A stretch of 64,000 nucleotides of DNA from the NCBI GenBank assembly GCA_032209605.1, contig JASFXZ010000039.1:1054001-1118000 (forward strand), read 5' to 3'. How positions within the stretch are numbered: position 1 is the first letter of the stretch; the number at the start of each line of letters is the position of its first letter. The stretch is from Mactromeris polynyma (taxonomy: Eukaryota > Mollusca > Bivalvia > Venerida > Mactridae). The notes beneath the pieces were generated by a model. The model was not told the DNA's origin and did no database searches. It was given only the letters and a program-made list of their open reading frames with translations. The translations under genes and the position numbers were made by a program. Below are positions 1-14,286 of this stretch, piece after piece.

Positions 1-554
1 CGCGTGAAAATCCAAGACATAAACGCGTATTTTGAATTTTCCTAGTTGATTTCTTGCAATGCTGGAGTAAATAGTTAAAGAATTAAACGTGGGTTGCCGA
101 ATAAATACACTCCGGACTGTTTTTGGCAAGCGTGTGAATAATCATGTTACTTTGTGAACGGTACCGATGTTTATTCTGCGGCGTTTATTTAGTCTATGCG
201 GTACCGATCGGCGTGCATACTTGTACCCGCTCATGTTAAAAAATTGGCATGCATTTCATTATTTCTGCGTGAAATACGCAGATTTTTGCGTGAATGAACA
301 TGCTGAGTAATGTTGAAGCATGCTGTCATATAACACTGAAAAATGCAAGCTCTTCGTACAACAAATCATACAGATTTCATTTACAAGCAATACAAATGTA
401 TACTCTTTAACTTTTTTCTTCCTAGTAAATCCACAGAAGAGCACAACATACAAAAATGTTTGCCCATTATATATACTGCTCCGTGACAAATAAATAACTC
501 ACTATATACAGTTGTGTATACTACCTGGACTATTTACTATCCATTTTCACATAC
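1..554. other. Left-edge stretch with no supported gene
   Basis: No convincing coding exon is visible here. The nonamer ggtaccgat occurs twice about 40 bases apart, at roughly 160 and 200. If the candidate minus-strand gene at 720-555 is real, this stretch is its next intron. Confidence 0.3.
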
Positions 555-720
555 CAGCAGTCTAACTGTTCAACAATTTGACAAGGAATTCTATAGGACT
601 GCTGATTTGAGAATGCCATATGTAGTGCAATTTGCTGACGTGTCCAAGGAAGTAGACTAGGAGTAGGATGCAATGTGATCTTGCTGAGATATTGTTCAGT
701 TTTTGACAACAGCCCATTGA
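555..720 (-). CDS. Candidate internal coding exon, unknown protein
   Basis: Read on the minus strand, this 166-bp block stays open for 54 codons between an AG acceptor (722-721) and a strong GTATGT donor beginning at 554. The translation begins NGLLSKTEQY and includes LLPWTRQQIALHMAF, which looks like ordinary protein rather than low complexity. I do not recognise the family. It starts in a phase needing one base from the previous exon, which the candidate first exon at 2941-2902 would supply. The next exon would lie beyond the left edge. This is inferred from splice signals and reading frame only; no homology was recognised. Confidence 0.35.
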
Positions 721-2901
721 CTTGGATTTGGGAAAATGTTCAGCATTATCTTTGTTCAGCATCAGCGTCAATTTCTAACATTTAGGAAATTATCATCCTA
801 TTTTGGAGAATTTGGTATATTGACCTAGAGTGGAGACAGACTGTTACCACAATAACAGAAACCTTGTCTGAATATAGCACCCTGTTGTCAGGGATGCCAA
901 CAGTGAAGTGTGAAAAAAGAGGAAAGTTTTGCCGGGGGTCAAGGGGGTTGCGTATGTAGAGGACCAGGGGCGAAGTCCCCTGAAGAAAATGCATTTTCCT
1001 TGAAGCTTTTGCTGTAATACATCAGAGAACTTTGTTTCTGATGTAAAAAACCAATGTCATTCTGGTATTGACAGACAACTTACTTTCAACTTTCATAAGT
1101 TATGCCATGGCCTTATCATTCTTATTGTACAATCACGTTACAATGTGGGAATATCAATCTCTCATTTTGCTTCCCTTATGTTATAGATCTACTACATTCT
1201 TATAAATCAGAGGTAAAAGAAAATAGTCCAGATTCAAAAGACAATCCTCCACTCCCTAAAGCTATAATATCCGAAGTGGGGACACATGTTAGGTGTAGAA
1301 GCTTGACAAGGTTTTAGTTTTTAATGTTAATTACTGCTGCAAAGGACAGAGGGAGTGAAATCAACGTGTAGAGCCAGTTTTGTAACCAGTTTTCGCGACC
1401 CGGACAATTATCCAATTTCAAGATAAATATCAATATTTGTCGACAAAGAGAACATTTTCTAGAATTTCGACGATTTCTTGAAATGAAAACATCGTAAGAA
1501 GGTTATTTTATGCTTTTAAATGCGATAGTCGAATCTTCATCCAAGACAAAAATCTAAAACGTTCGGATCATTGTTTTGTTTAAATAAATGCTTTTGCCAT
1601 AAACTGATATTTCATCACTTCCTCAGATCAGTAACAGTCTCTAAACAACGTGCAGCATATATATGCCCAATTCAGTGCATCGCTTTTGTTTTGTGACCAA
1701 CGTCTGGTGCGATAAACTTACAGTTTGTCATTTCAAGAAAAGAACAACAACAACCGCACAGTCGTGTTTAAAATCCCGTTATCCGTACTTGGTAATGTTT
1801 AAAATCGCGTCAACTGTATTACGCCCAGAATTTTACGTACCCTACCCCCTCAATTTTCTCCTCAGATTTATGTGTTTCACGAGATCAACCCCTGGGCGAC
1901 CAAAATCCGCGGAATTCTGCAGAAAATTCACATCCCTGGTTGTTCATTTCAGGCTAATTTAAAGAGTTATGAATAACAATAAACTAACCCAATTATAAAT
2001 ATATTAAGAAATCAATTTACTTTGTTACTGTTAGGTATGTATGCAGGGATTTTTTTATCTCTGAGTGAGTCTGAAGCAACTTCATCAGAGCAACATTCCC
2101 AAGACTATTTCCCAATGGATTTAATTATTAAATTAATATTGATATCTAAGCTCAAGCAATTTTTGCATCTTGTTTGTGCATTAAAAAATTGGGTTGACTA
2201 CTCGGCAGTAAAAAATGAGCGACAGTTGAATAACTGTAAACAAAATGTTCATTTCAGACCTACTCTTAAGTTTAAAAGAACATGCTGTATTTACTATTAG
2301 TTATTACAATTTACATATAGTTATACTATTACTATACTAATGACTATATACTCTGATCACAGCAAAGCCTGTACATCTGTATAAAATATATCTACTTGAA
2401 AATCATGTCAACAATAACAAGGCAGCTTCATCCGACAAATTTTGTGAATATGTTAGTTGGGTAAATACAACAGACTGGAACATAGTGGAAAGAAAATTAA
2501 ATAGTACCCAGCGAACGTTCTAATTAATACTAGTTATTTAGACTGGACTTTCAAGAAAGTTTTTGTTTGTCAAAGAAACTATAAACTGAATGAAGTTTGA
2601 TCAATTTACAGTTGAAATAAAACATAAACCTGCTAAGAAAGTCTGACTCATTCAGTATATCAAATAATAAATGTGAGTAAACAAAAAAACAGATTGGGAG
2701 GGGTACATTTTTTTATTTAAGTTTTATACGTTTAAGCACAAGTAACGTTTTAAATGAACATGTCATTCCAATAAACAATTAAAACTAGACCAGAAAGTGA
2801 GAATATTATATCGAAAAACTTCAATTTTACGGAGATTATTGAAATTTTAATATCCAAACCTGCGACATCCGAAGCGCTGCCACGAACCATGTTGAGATTA
2901 C
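721..2901. other. Putative intron or spacer
   Basis: No exon or mobile element is clearly supported. Around 965-984 lies a short GC-rich palindrome (caggggcgaagtcccctg), a kind of hairpin common in repeat debris. Short open frames on either strand lack splice signals or protein-like composition. Confidence 0.3.
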
Positions 2902-2941
2902 CTCGTTCTTTCTCGTGTTCTATCGTCACAGAACTAGACAT
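2902..2941 (-). CDS. Candidate first coding exon, unknown protein
   Basis: On the minus strand an ATG at 2941 opens MSSSVTIEHEKER and is followed by a GAG|GTAATC donor (exon end 2902), leaving one base. That phase fits the exon at 720-555. A second possible donor, CAG|GTTTGG, lies further in and keeps the same phase, so the exact exon end is uncertain. The block is richer in CpG than its surroundings. No family is recognised; this would be the 5' end of a gene leaving the window to the left. Confidence 0.25.
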
Positions 2942-3440
2942 CTCGAGACTTAATTATTGGTTCGTGTATAATTACACTGGGTAGATCTAATCAAATATTC
3001 CATTCGTACAAGTTAAATGTAGTATTGAACCGTACATGACATCTGTTACACTTTCCGGTTTAAGTATTGTCACACAGCGATTAATATCACGCGACACCGA
3101 TGACAATTTTGAGGCAAACTGCTTCGGACCCAAAACATTTCGATCCATTTCCAAAAAAAAAAATTGCGCTCAATCAATTTAAAGTCAAACATTTATTCCA
3201 GTGTTTCTTAGTATATTCATATTTGACTAAGAGAGTACATTAACGAAATATGTTGTTTTTTTACTAAAATAATGAAGTCACAGACGTGTATAATCTTCCC
3301 TGAATAAATATTTTTCTCAGAAAAGTCTTTATTTTATGTGCATCCTTTGGCCCTTTTACATATATTGAACAAATATGCATTTGTTTGAAATTTAAATGCA
3401 TCTGACGAATAAAACATATTCTAATATTGTAAGAATATTA

Positions 3441-3523
3441 TCTGGGACCAATATTATCACGGACCTAGCTATACAGGTATATAGGTCCGTGATATTATAT
3501 AGATACTACCTGGGACCAATATA
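3441..3523. repeat. Hairpin between two gggaccaatat motifs
   Basis: Two tgggaccaatat motifs (about 3443 and 3511) flank an inverted repeat: tatcacggacct at 3455-3466 pairs with aggtccgtgata at 3483-3494. The longer string cctgggaccaatatat near 3510 recurs in the same orientation near 4969, on the far side of the Tc1 remnant. The pair may mark the borders of one inserted block. Confidence 0.45.
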
Positions 3524-4083
3524 TTATTAGTTATACAGGTTGTTGACAGGGTAAACGGGGGAATATAACCAGTTTGTGTACAATATAACCCGAGGCGTAT
3601 CTCATGGACTTTATCGAACTGAATTTGGCTCAAACCTTAAAAAATCTATCGTTTTGAATATTAATACTAGCACACGTGTAATCTGTTCAATATTTATTGA
3701 ATCATGTGTGAAGACCAATTGTCAATTTCAAGTAACTTGCGGATATCAAGAGATAAAAGTTTTCGAGTCGAGCCGTCAGCGAAAATTGTAACGAGGCGCA
3801 TGATGGGAAAAACGTCAAATACCCTGTCAGCGCCGTGTATATAGAATCCTATACGCGAGCCTTTAACCAATGAAATTACTGGATTTTTCTTTGCAGTATT
3901 ATAAACATATACATTGTATCAGGGACCATAGTGTGTTCCAGATTGTATACATGCATATATTGGCCCCAGCTCGTATATTGTATCAACGCATATTTTATGT
4001 CTTTTAGCTGGATTTTTCAGTGAAAAAATTCGTCTTATAGATTGAGTATGGATTGACAATGTACCCAAAGACCTAAATACCAC

Positions 4084-4905
4084 TTGCTTCTTAAATTAGC
4101 TTATATTGAAAAAAATTCTAAAGCATTTAGTGATGTTGTGAACGTCTTTCTGAAGACCCGAGAAACCAGGCTTTTGGTGTGCTGCAAGGTCACGGATCAA
4201 TGTTTTATAACGTCGCGCGTGATTTTGGCTGCTTCAGACAAATTTCTGAACAGGTACAACACTACTGGATCTCTCAGAAACCGTGCAAGACCCGGTCGCG
4301 TACGTGCAACAACGTTACATGTACTAATCGCGTTAGATTACGTTGACTCACCTACGTAATCGTGTTTTATCAGCAACCATTACTTCTCAGCGTTATGGGG
4401 TTCATGCACAGACGACCATAACCAGCGTTTGAGACAGAACCGTGTTCATATTCGTGCTCGTCGTTTGACAGCTTGTTATGGGTACAACGTCATTTGCATT
4501 TCACGCGCAACCAGTGGCAATTCAAACTTTTTAGCAATGAGTCTGGTTGTAGGGCCTACTGTCAGGCACGCAGATTGCAGAATACGTATTATATCGTCGT
4601 AGAAATGAAAGACTTGCAGATTCAGGGCCGTAGCTGGGCTGTTTTGATGATACGCACGACTGGGGGAGGTACAAGGACGGGGTGTCCCCCTCGTTTGTAT
4701 AGCGGGGGTAACATACCCAACAATATCGCTTATCAGATAAATCCAGTCGATGCAGATCGATATCGATGGGGCTTTTGGTCAGCAGTCATTCGTCTGTCGG
4801 TAGTTTCCGCAAGTGATCGTAAATTTTCCGATTATCACCGCTTGATAACTGGTATAACACATGTAGCCTCGGGCTATCTTAGATCTATTTATCCGATAAA
4901 CGGTT
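4084..4905 (+). pseudogene. Decayed Tc1/mariner transposase
   Basis: Two open frames in different registers carry pieces of a Tc1-type transposase. The first ends its helix-turn-helix part with TGSLRNRARPGRVRATT, matching the family pattern of a TGS segment followed by an RPGRPR linker. The second, from about 4473, has QRHLHFTRNQWQFKLFSNES, corresponding to the segment around the second catalytic aspartate; the family usually has a DES triplet, here NES, so the Asp appears replaced. DRYRWGFWSAVI near 4755-4790 corresponds to the following glycine-rich DRFGGG segment. Stops and a frame change between the pieces show that it is inactive. No terminal inverted repeats were identified. Confidence 0.7.
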
Positions 4906-5333
4906 AGAACATTATGTATTATTATCATAAAGAAAAAAACATTTGGAGTGAATGGAGTTGATGAAACCTGGGACCAATATATATGGGTCGTTCTCCAAGA
5001 AAACGGGGCTTAATGACAAATTTTCGATTTTCAGGTTTTCACAATTTCTGTTGCCTCAGACATTATAAGAACCTTAACAATGAAAACCGTATGACTCTAT
5101 ACTACTTCATTGTCATTTATAACGTTTCAAAGACAACACGTCATGCTCACAGCAACGTCATTTTGTTTTGGCGACGACATCTGAACATCATCGAATGTTC
5201 TATGACGGAAGTGGGTTTTTTGGCCATTTCATTTCACCCATGTTTTAACAGATCCATATACCTTTAGATGTAATGGACTTATAGCTTTTGTTTATATACT
5301 TATTTTGTTCAGGATAGTATTCAGTGATGGTAT

Positions 5334-6482
5334 TTTAAAGGTGTATTTAATCCACAATAGGGAAATAAATGAAAGAAAATCAAACGAGGCGCACATGTTT
5401 ATTTATCACTACTATACTTCTATGACGAGAAAATTACAAAATCATAGACAAACAAAATACAACAGTCAATAATATCACTGGATTGTTGGAGCTGGACAAG
5501 TCGCACACACGGCTCGTTTCGTTCCTGGCTGAATAACTAGTGGGAGTACATCTTGTGTGAAGCTGTAGTCTCGACACCGAAGGATGTTAATTGTTGTTTC
5601 ACAGGAACTACATTATTCTTTTACGGTTACACTCCCTGGTTCATCTGATGACATCCTGAAGTACTCCTATTTTCCTGTTAATACAATGTCACAAGAAAGG
5701 GAATTAGACAATTATAAATATAGAATATAATTAAATCGTAATCAATTGTTATGTGTTGATTGACATTTTAACAAACAATCTGACAATTATAGACACAGTA
5801 CTAACAGTTGTTTAATTTTGTAACTGATATTCTTACAATTACGATATCAACTTGATGAGAACACTTATTAACACACAGAATTATCAGAATTAAGTGTAAT
5901 TACATTGTTAATTAGAACCATATTTTTTGTATTTTTTTATCTTTTATATTTCTCGAAAACATGTTATTCAATGGAAGTGTATCTATATCTCAAATGTAAG
6001 AAATTCAGGCAATAGATTTCGAATACACACATTGCTTTATTTTGAATCGGAAGACAGGATATTCTTATGAATTAAGGCTTTTACTCAAGCATGCTTTATT
6101 ATTCATTATGACTTCATAATCATCGTAATCCCAATGGTAATCAAAGGACTGAAGGTCCTGAGAGGCGCTTCCAGGGCACGTTTTCTATAATATTTGAAGG
6201 TGATTATTTTCAATAATCATCTTCCTATGCCATCCATCCGCCCTCTTCTTGGAATTAACCCCATCACACACACTCATGCTTGTTCGATATATAGTTCCAG
6301 AAAATTCTATAAAGGAATTAGAGTCGAAAACCTTCTAAACTGTTTTCGATAATCAGTTTAATATGGACATCTGGATTTTTTGGATATAATTGAGAAATAT
6401 TCTGTACTTTCAAGAAAAAAATAAGAGATATTAATGAGCTAGGAAATTCATAGACCAAAAAGTTGTCTCATAATGACACCTT
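5334..6482. mobile_element. Possible TTAA-flanked (piggyBac-like) non-autonomous element
   Basis: The left end reads TTAA followed by AGGTGTATTT; the right end is the inverse, with a reversed AGGTGTCATT followed by TTAA. TTAA target sites are the hallmark of piggyBac. The shared terminus is only about ten bases and the interior is plain AT-rich DNA with no coding capacity, so the call is tentative. A better supported element of this kind lies at 54491-55132. Confidence 0.35.
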
Positions 6483-7020
6483 TAAAACAGAATGGCAATG
6501 TATGGCAAACGCGCTCGTACAATGTTACGTAAATGTAATGAGGTGACGTAAGGCATTCGTAAAACTGGAGGTTACACTGGATACTGATCTATGCCTTTTA
6601 TAAAATCCTGTATTGCCCTCGGCCAGTAGATCTACTTTCTTTTTTCCAGTGTGAACATACACATTTTCTTGACGTTTCAATTCGACAAATATGCATTGTC
6701 CGATTATTTCCAGTAAATTACTAAAGTACCCTTTTAGTGCATAGAAGCTTCGATGAAAAAAGTAATCGCGAATATATGTTAATCAACAAAATATAGTCTT
6801 CTGTTTTCACTTTGGGTCAGTGTAGAATCTTGTAAAATCCGTACATTGTTTACTGTTTTTGCAAACCAGGTGATAACAAAAGTCGCGATGTCACATTATT
6901 ATATAGATTATTAAGATACAAATTTGAACGAAACTTCTGGTTCTCAAAATTGCTTTTTGGCTCAAAAAACATTAATACGTTGATACCTTTATACTCCCAA
7001 TCAGAACAGGAATGAACTGT

Positions 7021-7335
7021 ATAATTCAGGGACTATAACTCAAAGAGTGCCTAGGGCGATTGGCTAGTACTCCAACATGAATGAGATAATATGCACAAGA
7101 ACATTGTGACAAAGTTTGGAAATATCCAAAAAAAGTTTATCCAATAAATGTTGTACGAGTTAGAGAGTAGACAAGGGTCATTTTGGATAATTGAAGGGCC
7201 ATAACTCTTAGAGTGCCTAGGGTGATTTGGCTGGTTAAGAACTTGAATTAGATATTATGCCCCTGAACATAATAACAAAGTTTAGTGAAGATTCAAGAAA
7301 TCTGTTTGTGTTAGAGGGTGGACATGGGTGCTGCC
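7021..7335. repeat. Two diverged copies of a dispersed repeat
   Basis: The blocks starting near 7026 and 7195 share ataactc, agagtgcctaggg, gatttggctgg and aacaaagttt in the same order, spaced about 165 bases apart. They form a diverged tandem pair of a roughly 165-bp repeat with no coding content. Confidence 0.6.
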
Positions 7336-10146
7336 GCTACTTCTGTCACAGGTGATTCAATACTACGGCCAGTCCCTAGAGACAGAGGAGCATCATGGAA
7401 CCAGTGTCTTCTGTTACAGATATAATGCAGTCAAAGTGTCATACCAATAGGCAAGAGAAATAAAACCACATCCAGTCCCAATAACGTTTTACCTCGCCAA
7501 CATGTCCCAGCTCTACCCTTTTTACATTTTAACTATGTTGATATTTCGCATCAAGGGCTTGAACCTGCGACTACACATCTAAGACGTTCGCTCCTCCAAT
7601 GACACACTGGACAATTCTGAGGCAAACAATCTACAACTGAGTCATTGGATGGTGCAGTCACAATAAAGACAAGTCATATTTCACTTTTATTTATCTGGAT
7701 TACATTTCCAAGTGATAGACCCAATAAATGGAACAGTGTTCATTTGTTAAGACAATATCACGAACAATAACAATCAGATCGTATATATACACATTCTTGT
7801 CATTAACAGCGCATTAACAAACAATAATTATTATATTTATACTAATAAACACATCTATGATTGCATTTAAACATGGATTTCTTTTGAACTACCAATAGTG
7901 TAGTTATATTATAATATAAAACCTGACAAAAACAACCTCGATTAAATCACATGCAATACATATACAGAGAATTTGCGATCACTCGAAACAAAGCAGAACT
8001 GTTTTGGTCATTCTTATCTTAGTGAAATAGTGTTTACAAAATATCACATTATTTATGTCATTCATTTGCTGTTGTGTTATTAACACAAAGTGATATATGA
8101 TTAGTTCATGAACATACATATTAATAAAATACAAATTGTTAAGGCCATTCAAACGCATTAACAGTCAAAAAGTGTGAACAAAATCATTACATATGGACAG
8201 CAGCATGCTTCAGAGGCTCAGAGCATTAACGAATCATGGGATTTGATTTGATTTTTCAAGTAAGCTAACTTCTCCATCGGGTGCACTTCCAGTCATTGCA
8301 TTGATTTTTCGTTTAAAATACTTGTATATGGGGAATCTGCCAGGAGAGTGGAATTATTTGAAGTTATCAGGAAATATCAAATTGTTGGATTTTCAATGAC
8401 CACAATTTAATTGTACAATGTATTTAAGTTCTTGGCCACAACTCGCTGGTTCAAAGATTGTATAAACATGGCAGGAACATGCAATTTTTTTATTATAAAG
8501 CCAATATTTCATTCCTTGCAAACAAATTATTTCCTGTTTTGCTTACTTACAATCAACCCATGCTCTAAGATGTTGGTATCAGATGTCCTTCACAGTGTAT
8601 TTAAGGTTACTCATGAGCAGGACTTATGTTCACTAAACATACTGCCGAAAGAAGGGTAAAAGTTCTAAACAGACAGTTAGAGATACAACCAAAGACACAA
8701 AACATCATATCCAACATTATCTTAATTATGATCTTCATAGCCCCATAACGTTCTGGCACTTAATAAGAAACACGAGAGAGGACAGAATATATAAATCACA
8801 AAGTACAATGTTAATACATGTATGAAATACTGGTAATGTTAACTCATAAATACAAGATAGGTTAGTAACTACATACATGTACTGGCTACTTTTATAACAG
8901 GTAAATGTTAGTAAGATTGAATTTAAAAACAGACCAGTTTTCCATGTCCAATTAAACCACAATTTATATATGTTACAAAAGTGTGAATAAATTGTGATTG
9001 AAGATTTCTGTTTTATTATAACCAGTACAAAACAATCAATCAGAGATTTGCGTATGTGAAAAAAACTTGCGTAAATGTTTAAAACATGGCAGTGACATTC
9101 TTCTTTTTGTTACCACAGAAACCAAACGTTACATACAATATTAGAATACACAGCAAATACTTCATCTTCCATGAAAACATTTCTCTATATATAAACATGA
9201 CTTTGTCCCAAACATGTACCAAAATATAACATATTAAACCATAACATACAGTATGTAATGAATGTATATTTTATTCATACAAATTTAAATTACATCATAT
9301 CACATTGGAAATAACTAAAACGAGATAGGAACACATTAACACTGAATATTAAGACTAACAGACCTGCAAGTAAACACAAATCAACAGTGAAGCATTAGAA
9401 TGATTTCTTCAAGTAAAAACAATATGACAATTAGGCGAAACCAATATTTTACCATTCAAGATAGTAAAACTTGCTAGCAGTTAGAACACATTTTCAGTAA
9501 AATTCATGACGTTATAGGGTATTCTTAGGTGGTTTTATTTTACCTAACTGTAGATTTGATAGATGGTTTTATATCATGAAGTGCTATATCAAGTAAATGG
9601 CCAAATAGGCAATTTAAATTAATTCTAAACAACAAATAAATCCACCGATGTAAATATATCCAAATATTATTATCAATAAGTAATTTATCTTTAAACATAT
9701 TTGAAACTAAATGAAAGCAGTCTCAAAGAGAGTTTTAAACTTTTCCTGTATCATTTTTTTGTACTAAAACAGATTGCATAATACAGAATTACATTTGTAA
9801 TCAAACTATTTGTGCTCTCTCATGAATCGTGTACCATACCATTTTTTCATCTTTCATCCATTTACAAATAATTTGGAATGCTTGAGAAGAGATCACCGAA
9901 CAATGCATCGTTGGGAACAAAAACTAAAAACAAACGTTCAGACCATCATCTCAACATAAAAAATGATTAGAATATGACAATTACGAAGCCTCAAGACTCG
10001 TTCATCAATTACTTGAACATATATGCATAAAATATTTATCATGATAGTCACAATAAATTGGAATGTATATTTAGATTACAATAAACATACAGTTTTCTAG
10101 TAGGGTACAAACAAGTAACACATTACCATAAACAACAAGTACATGT

Positions 10147-10515
10147 TATCATAATAACCAAATTGAGTACAATACCTCCTGTTAGTGTTATTGGTATCTG
10201 GTCTACTTTATGAGTAAGCAGCCCCACCCACATTATAGTATCATAATAACCAAATTGAGTACAATACCTCCTGTTAGTGTTATTGGTATCTGGTCTACTT
10301 TATGAGTAAGCAGCCCCACCCACATTATGGTATCATAATAACCAAATTGAGTACAATACCTCCTGTTAGTGTTATTGGTATCTGGTCTACTTTATGAGTA
10401 AGCAGCCCCACCCACATTATGGTATCATAATAACCAAATTGAGTACAATACCTCCTGTTAGTGTTATTGGTATCTGGCCTACTTTATGAGTAAGCAGCCC
10501 CACTCACATTATGGT
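10147..10515. repeat. Four-copy 92-bp tandem repeat
   Basis: Units beginning tatcataataaccaaattg start at 10147, 10239, 10331 and 10423, an exact 92-bp period. Copies differ at only a few positions (for example ctggtc versus ctggcc), so the array is recent or homogenised. Confidence 0.95.
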
Positions 10516-11647
10516 ATAAGACAAGTAAATTAACCAGCAAGGATTTCATTTCATCAGATGTTCTAACCTGGTAGACTCATAAACTGTCTAGGTACCAATT
10601 CAGTCCTGTATGTGGTGCATGAGATTGCTAACCCTGTACTAATCTTATACATGTCACATGGAGTTGCCTCTAGCGAAAAATGGCTCAGACAGGTGCATAG
10701 CTGCCTGGATGCAGTTATACAGTTGCGCAATGATATTGAGACAGTCTTACATTTATGATTCATTAAAGACACCAAAAAAATCTGTAATAAAACAAGTAGA
10801 AGCATCAAAATGTGTACTTAAACACTGAGGTCACATAGTGTGTATTTTTAAATTCAAATAAACAATAACACGCCCATAAATAACACTCAACAACAAAACA
10901 TGTGTACAACAACACAGAAAACAACATTGATGAACCAGTCTACAAAGAAGTCATTGGAAAGTGGACCAGACTATTGCCATTGGAATACATGTAAGTGGAA
11001 GAGGCAGACAATCTTGCTGCACTCACCTGAACACATGAAAGAAACGGTAGCTTGTTCAAAACATTGTGTTAGATTTATAGTTCATGACATTCCATTCAAT
11101 TAAATAAAATGTCACAGGTGGGGTTCTTGCGGGGATAAATTTGCTTTTAAATGAAGCTCGGCAGGGTAATATTTGTACATCAGCTAAATAATGCACAAGT
11201 AACAGTATGTGGCAGAATAGGAAAATTAATGCAGATAAAGGTGAGTCAAAGTAATTCTTACTAAGTCAAGGACCATCACTCACAAATTACAAAAGCAATC
11301 TAGCCTATGGTCCAACTTGTTTAAGATTCTAGAAGATAAACATTCTTTCAAATTATTCATTCAGCAACCTGGCCTCTGTATTACCAATACATACACAACT
11401 CAGGGGCAATATCAGAAATCATGGTCAATAACAAATTTATATAAGATCTTGTGGCAATATACACTATATCTCAGTATCATACAGATAAGTCAAGAAATTT
11501 GGTTTCCACTAAGTTAACACAAACATTGTAATCAAAAGAATGACAAAATGGTGAGGGACAAAAGGAAGAAGAAAATTCAATCTTGAGCAATCAGATGAGA
11601 TAAAAGTAATGAAAACAGTAAAGATTTACAACATGATAACAACAGAA

Positions 11648-12115
11648 GTTGCTAAGGGAAGTAACTCATACAATCATAAGGACATTCTCGTCAGCTCTCG
11701 GATATTTCCGTACCACTTAGTTACTCTAAGAACACCCTCTAGTGTATGTCAGGCGGAGCACTATGGGCAAAATTCAACATTTTGTGCGGTCAAAAAATAG
11801 TTCTTGTAAAACAGATTTAACTTCAAAACAACTTCGATAAATTCACATAAGAAATGGATTATCATAAAACTCACATATTTCAGTCTTCATATAGCTTAAA
11901 TATGTGATTTTAATCCCGTTTCATCTGAACTCTAGCGTTCACGCAGCCATATTGTTTACATGATATTCGAATGGTATTTTCAAAAGTAGTGCCTAACGAA
12001 CATCCTAGGCACTTGACGTAGTTGGCCGAGGTTTTCCGAATGTCATAAGGATTGCTTAGGGAAGTAACTCATACAATCATAAGGATTGCTAAGGGAAGTG
12101 ACTCATAGAATCATA
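11648..12115. repeat. Short recurring gctaagggaagtaactc motif
   Basis: The string aagggaagtaactcatacaa occurs near 11653, nearly identically at about 12058, and again diverged at about 12090. The last two are tandem with a period near 32 bp. The intervening sequence is noncoding. Confidence 0.55.
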
Positions 12116-14007
12116 CATATAAACATTGAGGAGTGAAATCCATTACAGCAGAAAACCTCTCAATGTCAAGCATATTAAGTTATACACATGTATACATATG
12201 AATAATGTTCATGCAGATTATGACTTAACAAAATCATACATTTACGCACAGTTATGGTGGTAATGTTCAAGTCTATTTTACCATTTCAATGTCCGTATAA
12301 TATTTTTTCTCCATCAGTAATTTTTAGACTTTTCAGTCATTAAAATTAAAGTCCAAATCAAGAATTTTGATGTTTTTTTTATCTCAAGTTTCTGGCTATC
12401 AGGGGACATAAACTTATTAAATAGAAATTGACAATTTCTATGTTTGTGTCAAATTTTGTGTGATGCAGTGAAATCAGATATAACGAGAGTCAACTATAGT
12501 TTGCTTTTCATTCTTGTACAAATCTGTAAAATAAATGATACCCAAAATACAAAAAAAAACCACCATTAAGTAACACTGAAAATGGTCCTAGTAGATAAAC
12601 CAAATCATTAAAATGTCAATAATCAAGCTATGTTAGGTCTCCCACATAATATACATAAACTAGCAATAATATTCACCAACCCAATATGAGACATCAGCAT
12701 TAACATAATGCCCCACCCAGTAACTGTCTTAAAGCTTTTGAAATCCTGCGGTTTTCTAGGCACTGTCTTCGTGCTGAAAGTCATTGACATTGTCATACAT
12801 AATGTACATTTGAGTCTTGTTTATTTGACAACCTTCTATCCGAATACTCAGTATTACATGTTGATCGATTTAAAGGTTTTGATCAGAATTAATACATTAT
12901 AAAGCTTGTTTCAGGAATACCCAACACAAAATACATAATGATAGAATCTGCCATTTCAGTGCAAATTGAACAGACAAAACAACTTCATAGGAAATATCTG
13001 ATGAGAAGAAACACTTCACGATATAAGAAAAATGCATACATGTATTACAATCACATTTTTTTCCTTGCAAATTTTGTTGATTGTATATTTACTACGGTTC
13101 AAAATTACTGATAATGTTATAATTACAATGGTGCGCAAAAATTGCATCAAAGTTAAGTAACTACCATTCAATGTATGTCTACAAAGCAAAAGCAAAAAAT
13201 CTTATCCACATTACAAAAAAGAAAGACATTTTAATCTTACAGCATTTGGGATTTCAAGAGACAAAACACGTAATATTTTACCATTTTCATTCACATATAT
13301 CGTGTGGTTCATCTTAAAATGGTTAAACAATGATACATGTATATTTAGTCTTTGAGTGCTTCCATGACAAATCCTCTATAAGTGACGTTGGTTACGACCA
13401 TGAGATTTCCCAATGAAAGTTTTGATATCACAACTAAGAACTTTCTCAGAAGAGGTTTGGTGACCTTATTGTGACTAGGAGAAATAATTAAATGAATGTA
13501 AAAATGATTATTTGTTTTATAATTTTTTATTTTTTTTCATTTGAAGGACAGTTGAAGGACAGTAGGACTTTTATAATTAATGCACATTCGAGTAAAGTAT
13601 TTCTGATGTGACATCATCGTTTGTAGCTAACATTAAATTTTGAATTTTGTTCCGAATACTGGAATCATTATAAAAAGAAAAGGAGATGTTCGATTATAAT
13701 AATTTTGGTATTAAATGAAACACGAAAATATGTATCTGTTAGAAAATGTTGAAACACGAAAATGGATGTTTGGTCAGGAATACAGGTTTTGTTGTGGGAA
13801 CAGCTCATTAATTCAATGCAATACTGATGTCAGGTTTTTATAATTTAACAGTGACTGTGAACACTAATATCATAATACAAATAATATTGCAGTTCAGTTC
13901 AGTTAAATACAAGGAAGCAAATAGTATACAATTATATACATGCATTTGCTTCACTATCATACCCTATAACAGGTTCAGAAATATTTATGCTCAAATTCTA
14001 GGATCAT

Positions 14008-14286
14008 TTAAGCCCCAGTCACACTGAGACGAATGTCGTAGGAATGTCCAGGAATTGTTGCGAATGTTAAGTCCTACAAACTGGCACGTTGTTTTTTGAA
14101 GAATCGCAGCCTTTTTGATACATCCCGAATGCTTTAGGACATCTGTAAGAACTTCCATGAATGCCACATGAATATGCCGTATTGATACGACCTACTACAA
14201 GTCAGCAAGAACCACTACGAATAACTAGGAACTTAACTTCGTACTGCATTCGTACTGAAAATTAAGCTCAATGTGACTGCGGTTTA
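14008..14286. mobile_element. MITE with AAGCCCCAGTCACA termini
   Basis: The left end TTAAGCCCCAGTCACACTGA mirrors the right end, whose reverse complement is TAAACCGCAGTCACATTGAG. The element is about 280 bp and has no open frame. Its interior has repeated cgaatg and tcctacga strings. The same terminal sequence recurs in the nest at 42076-43452, so this is one family. Confidence 0.75.
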
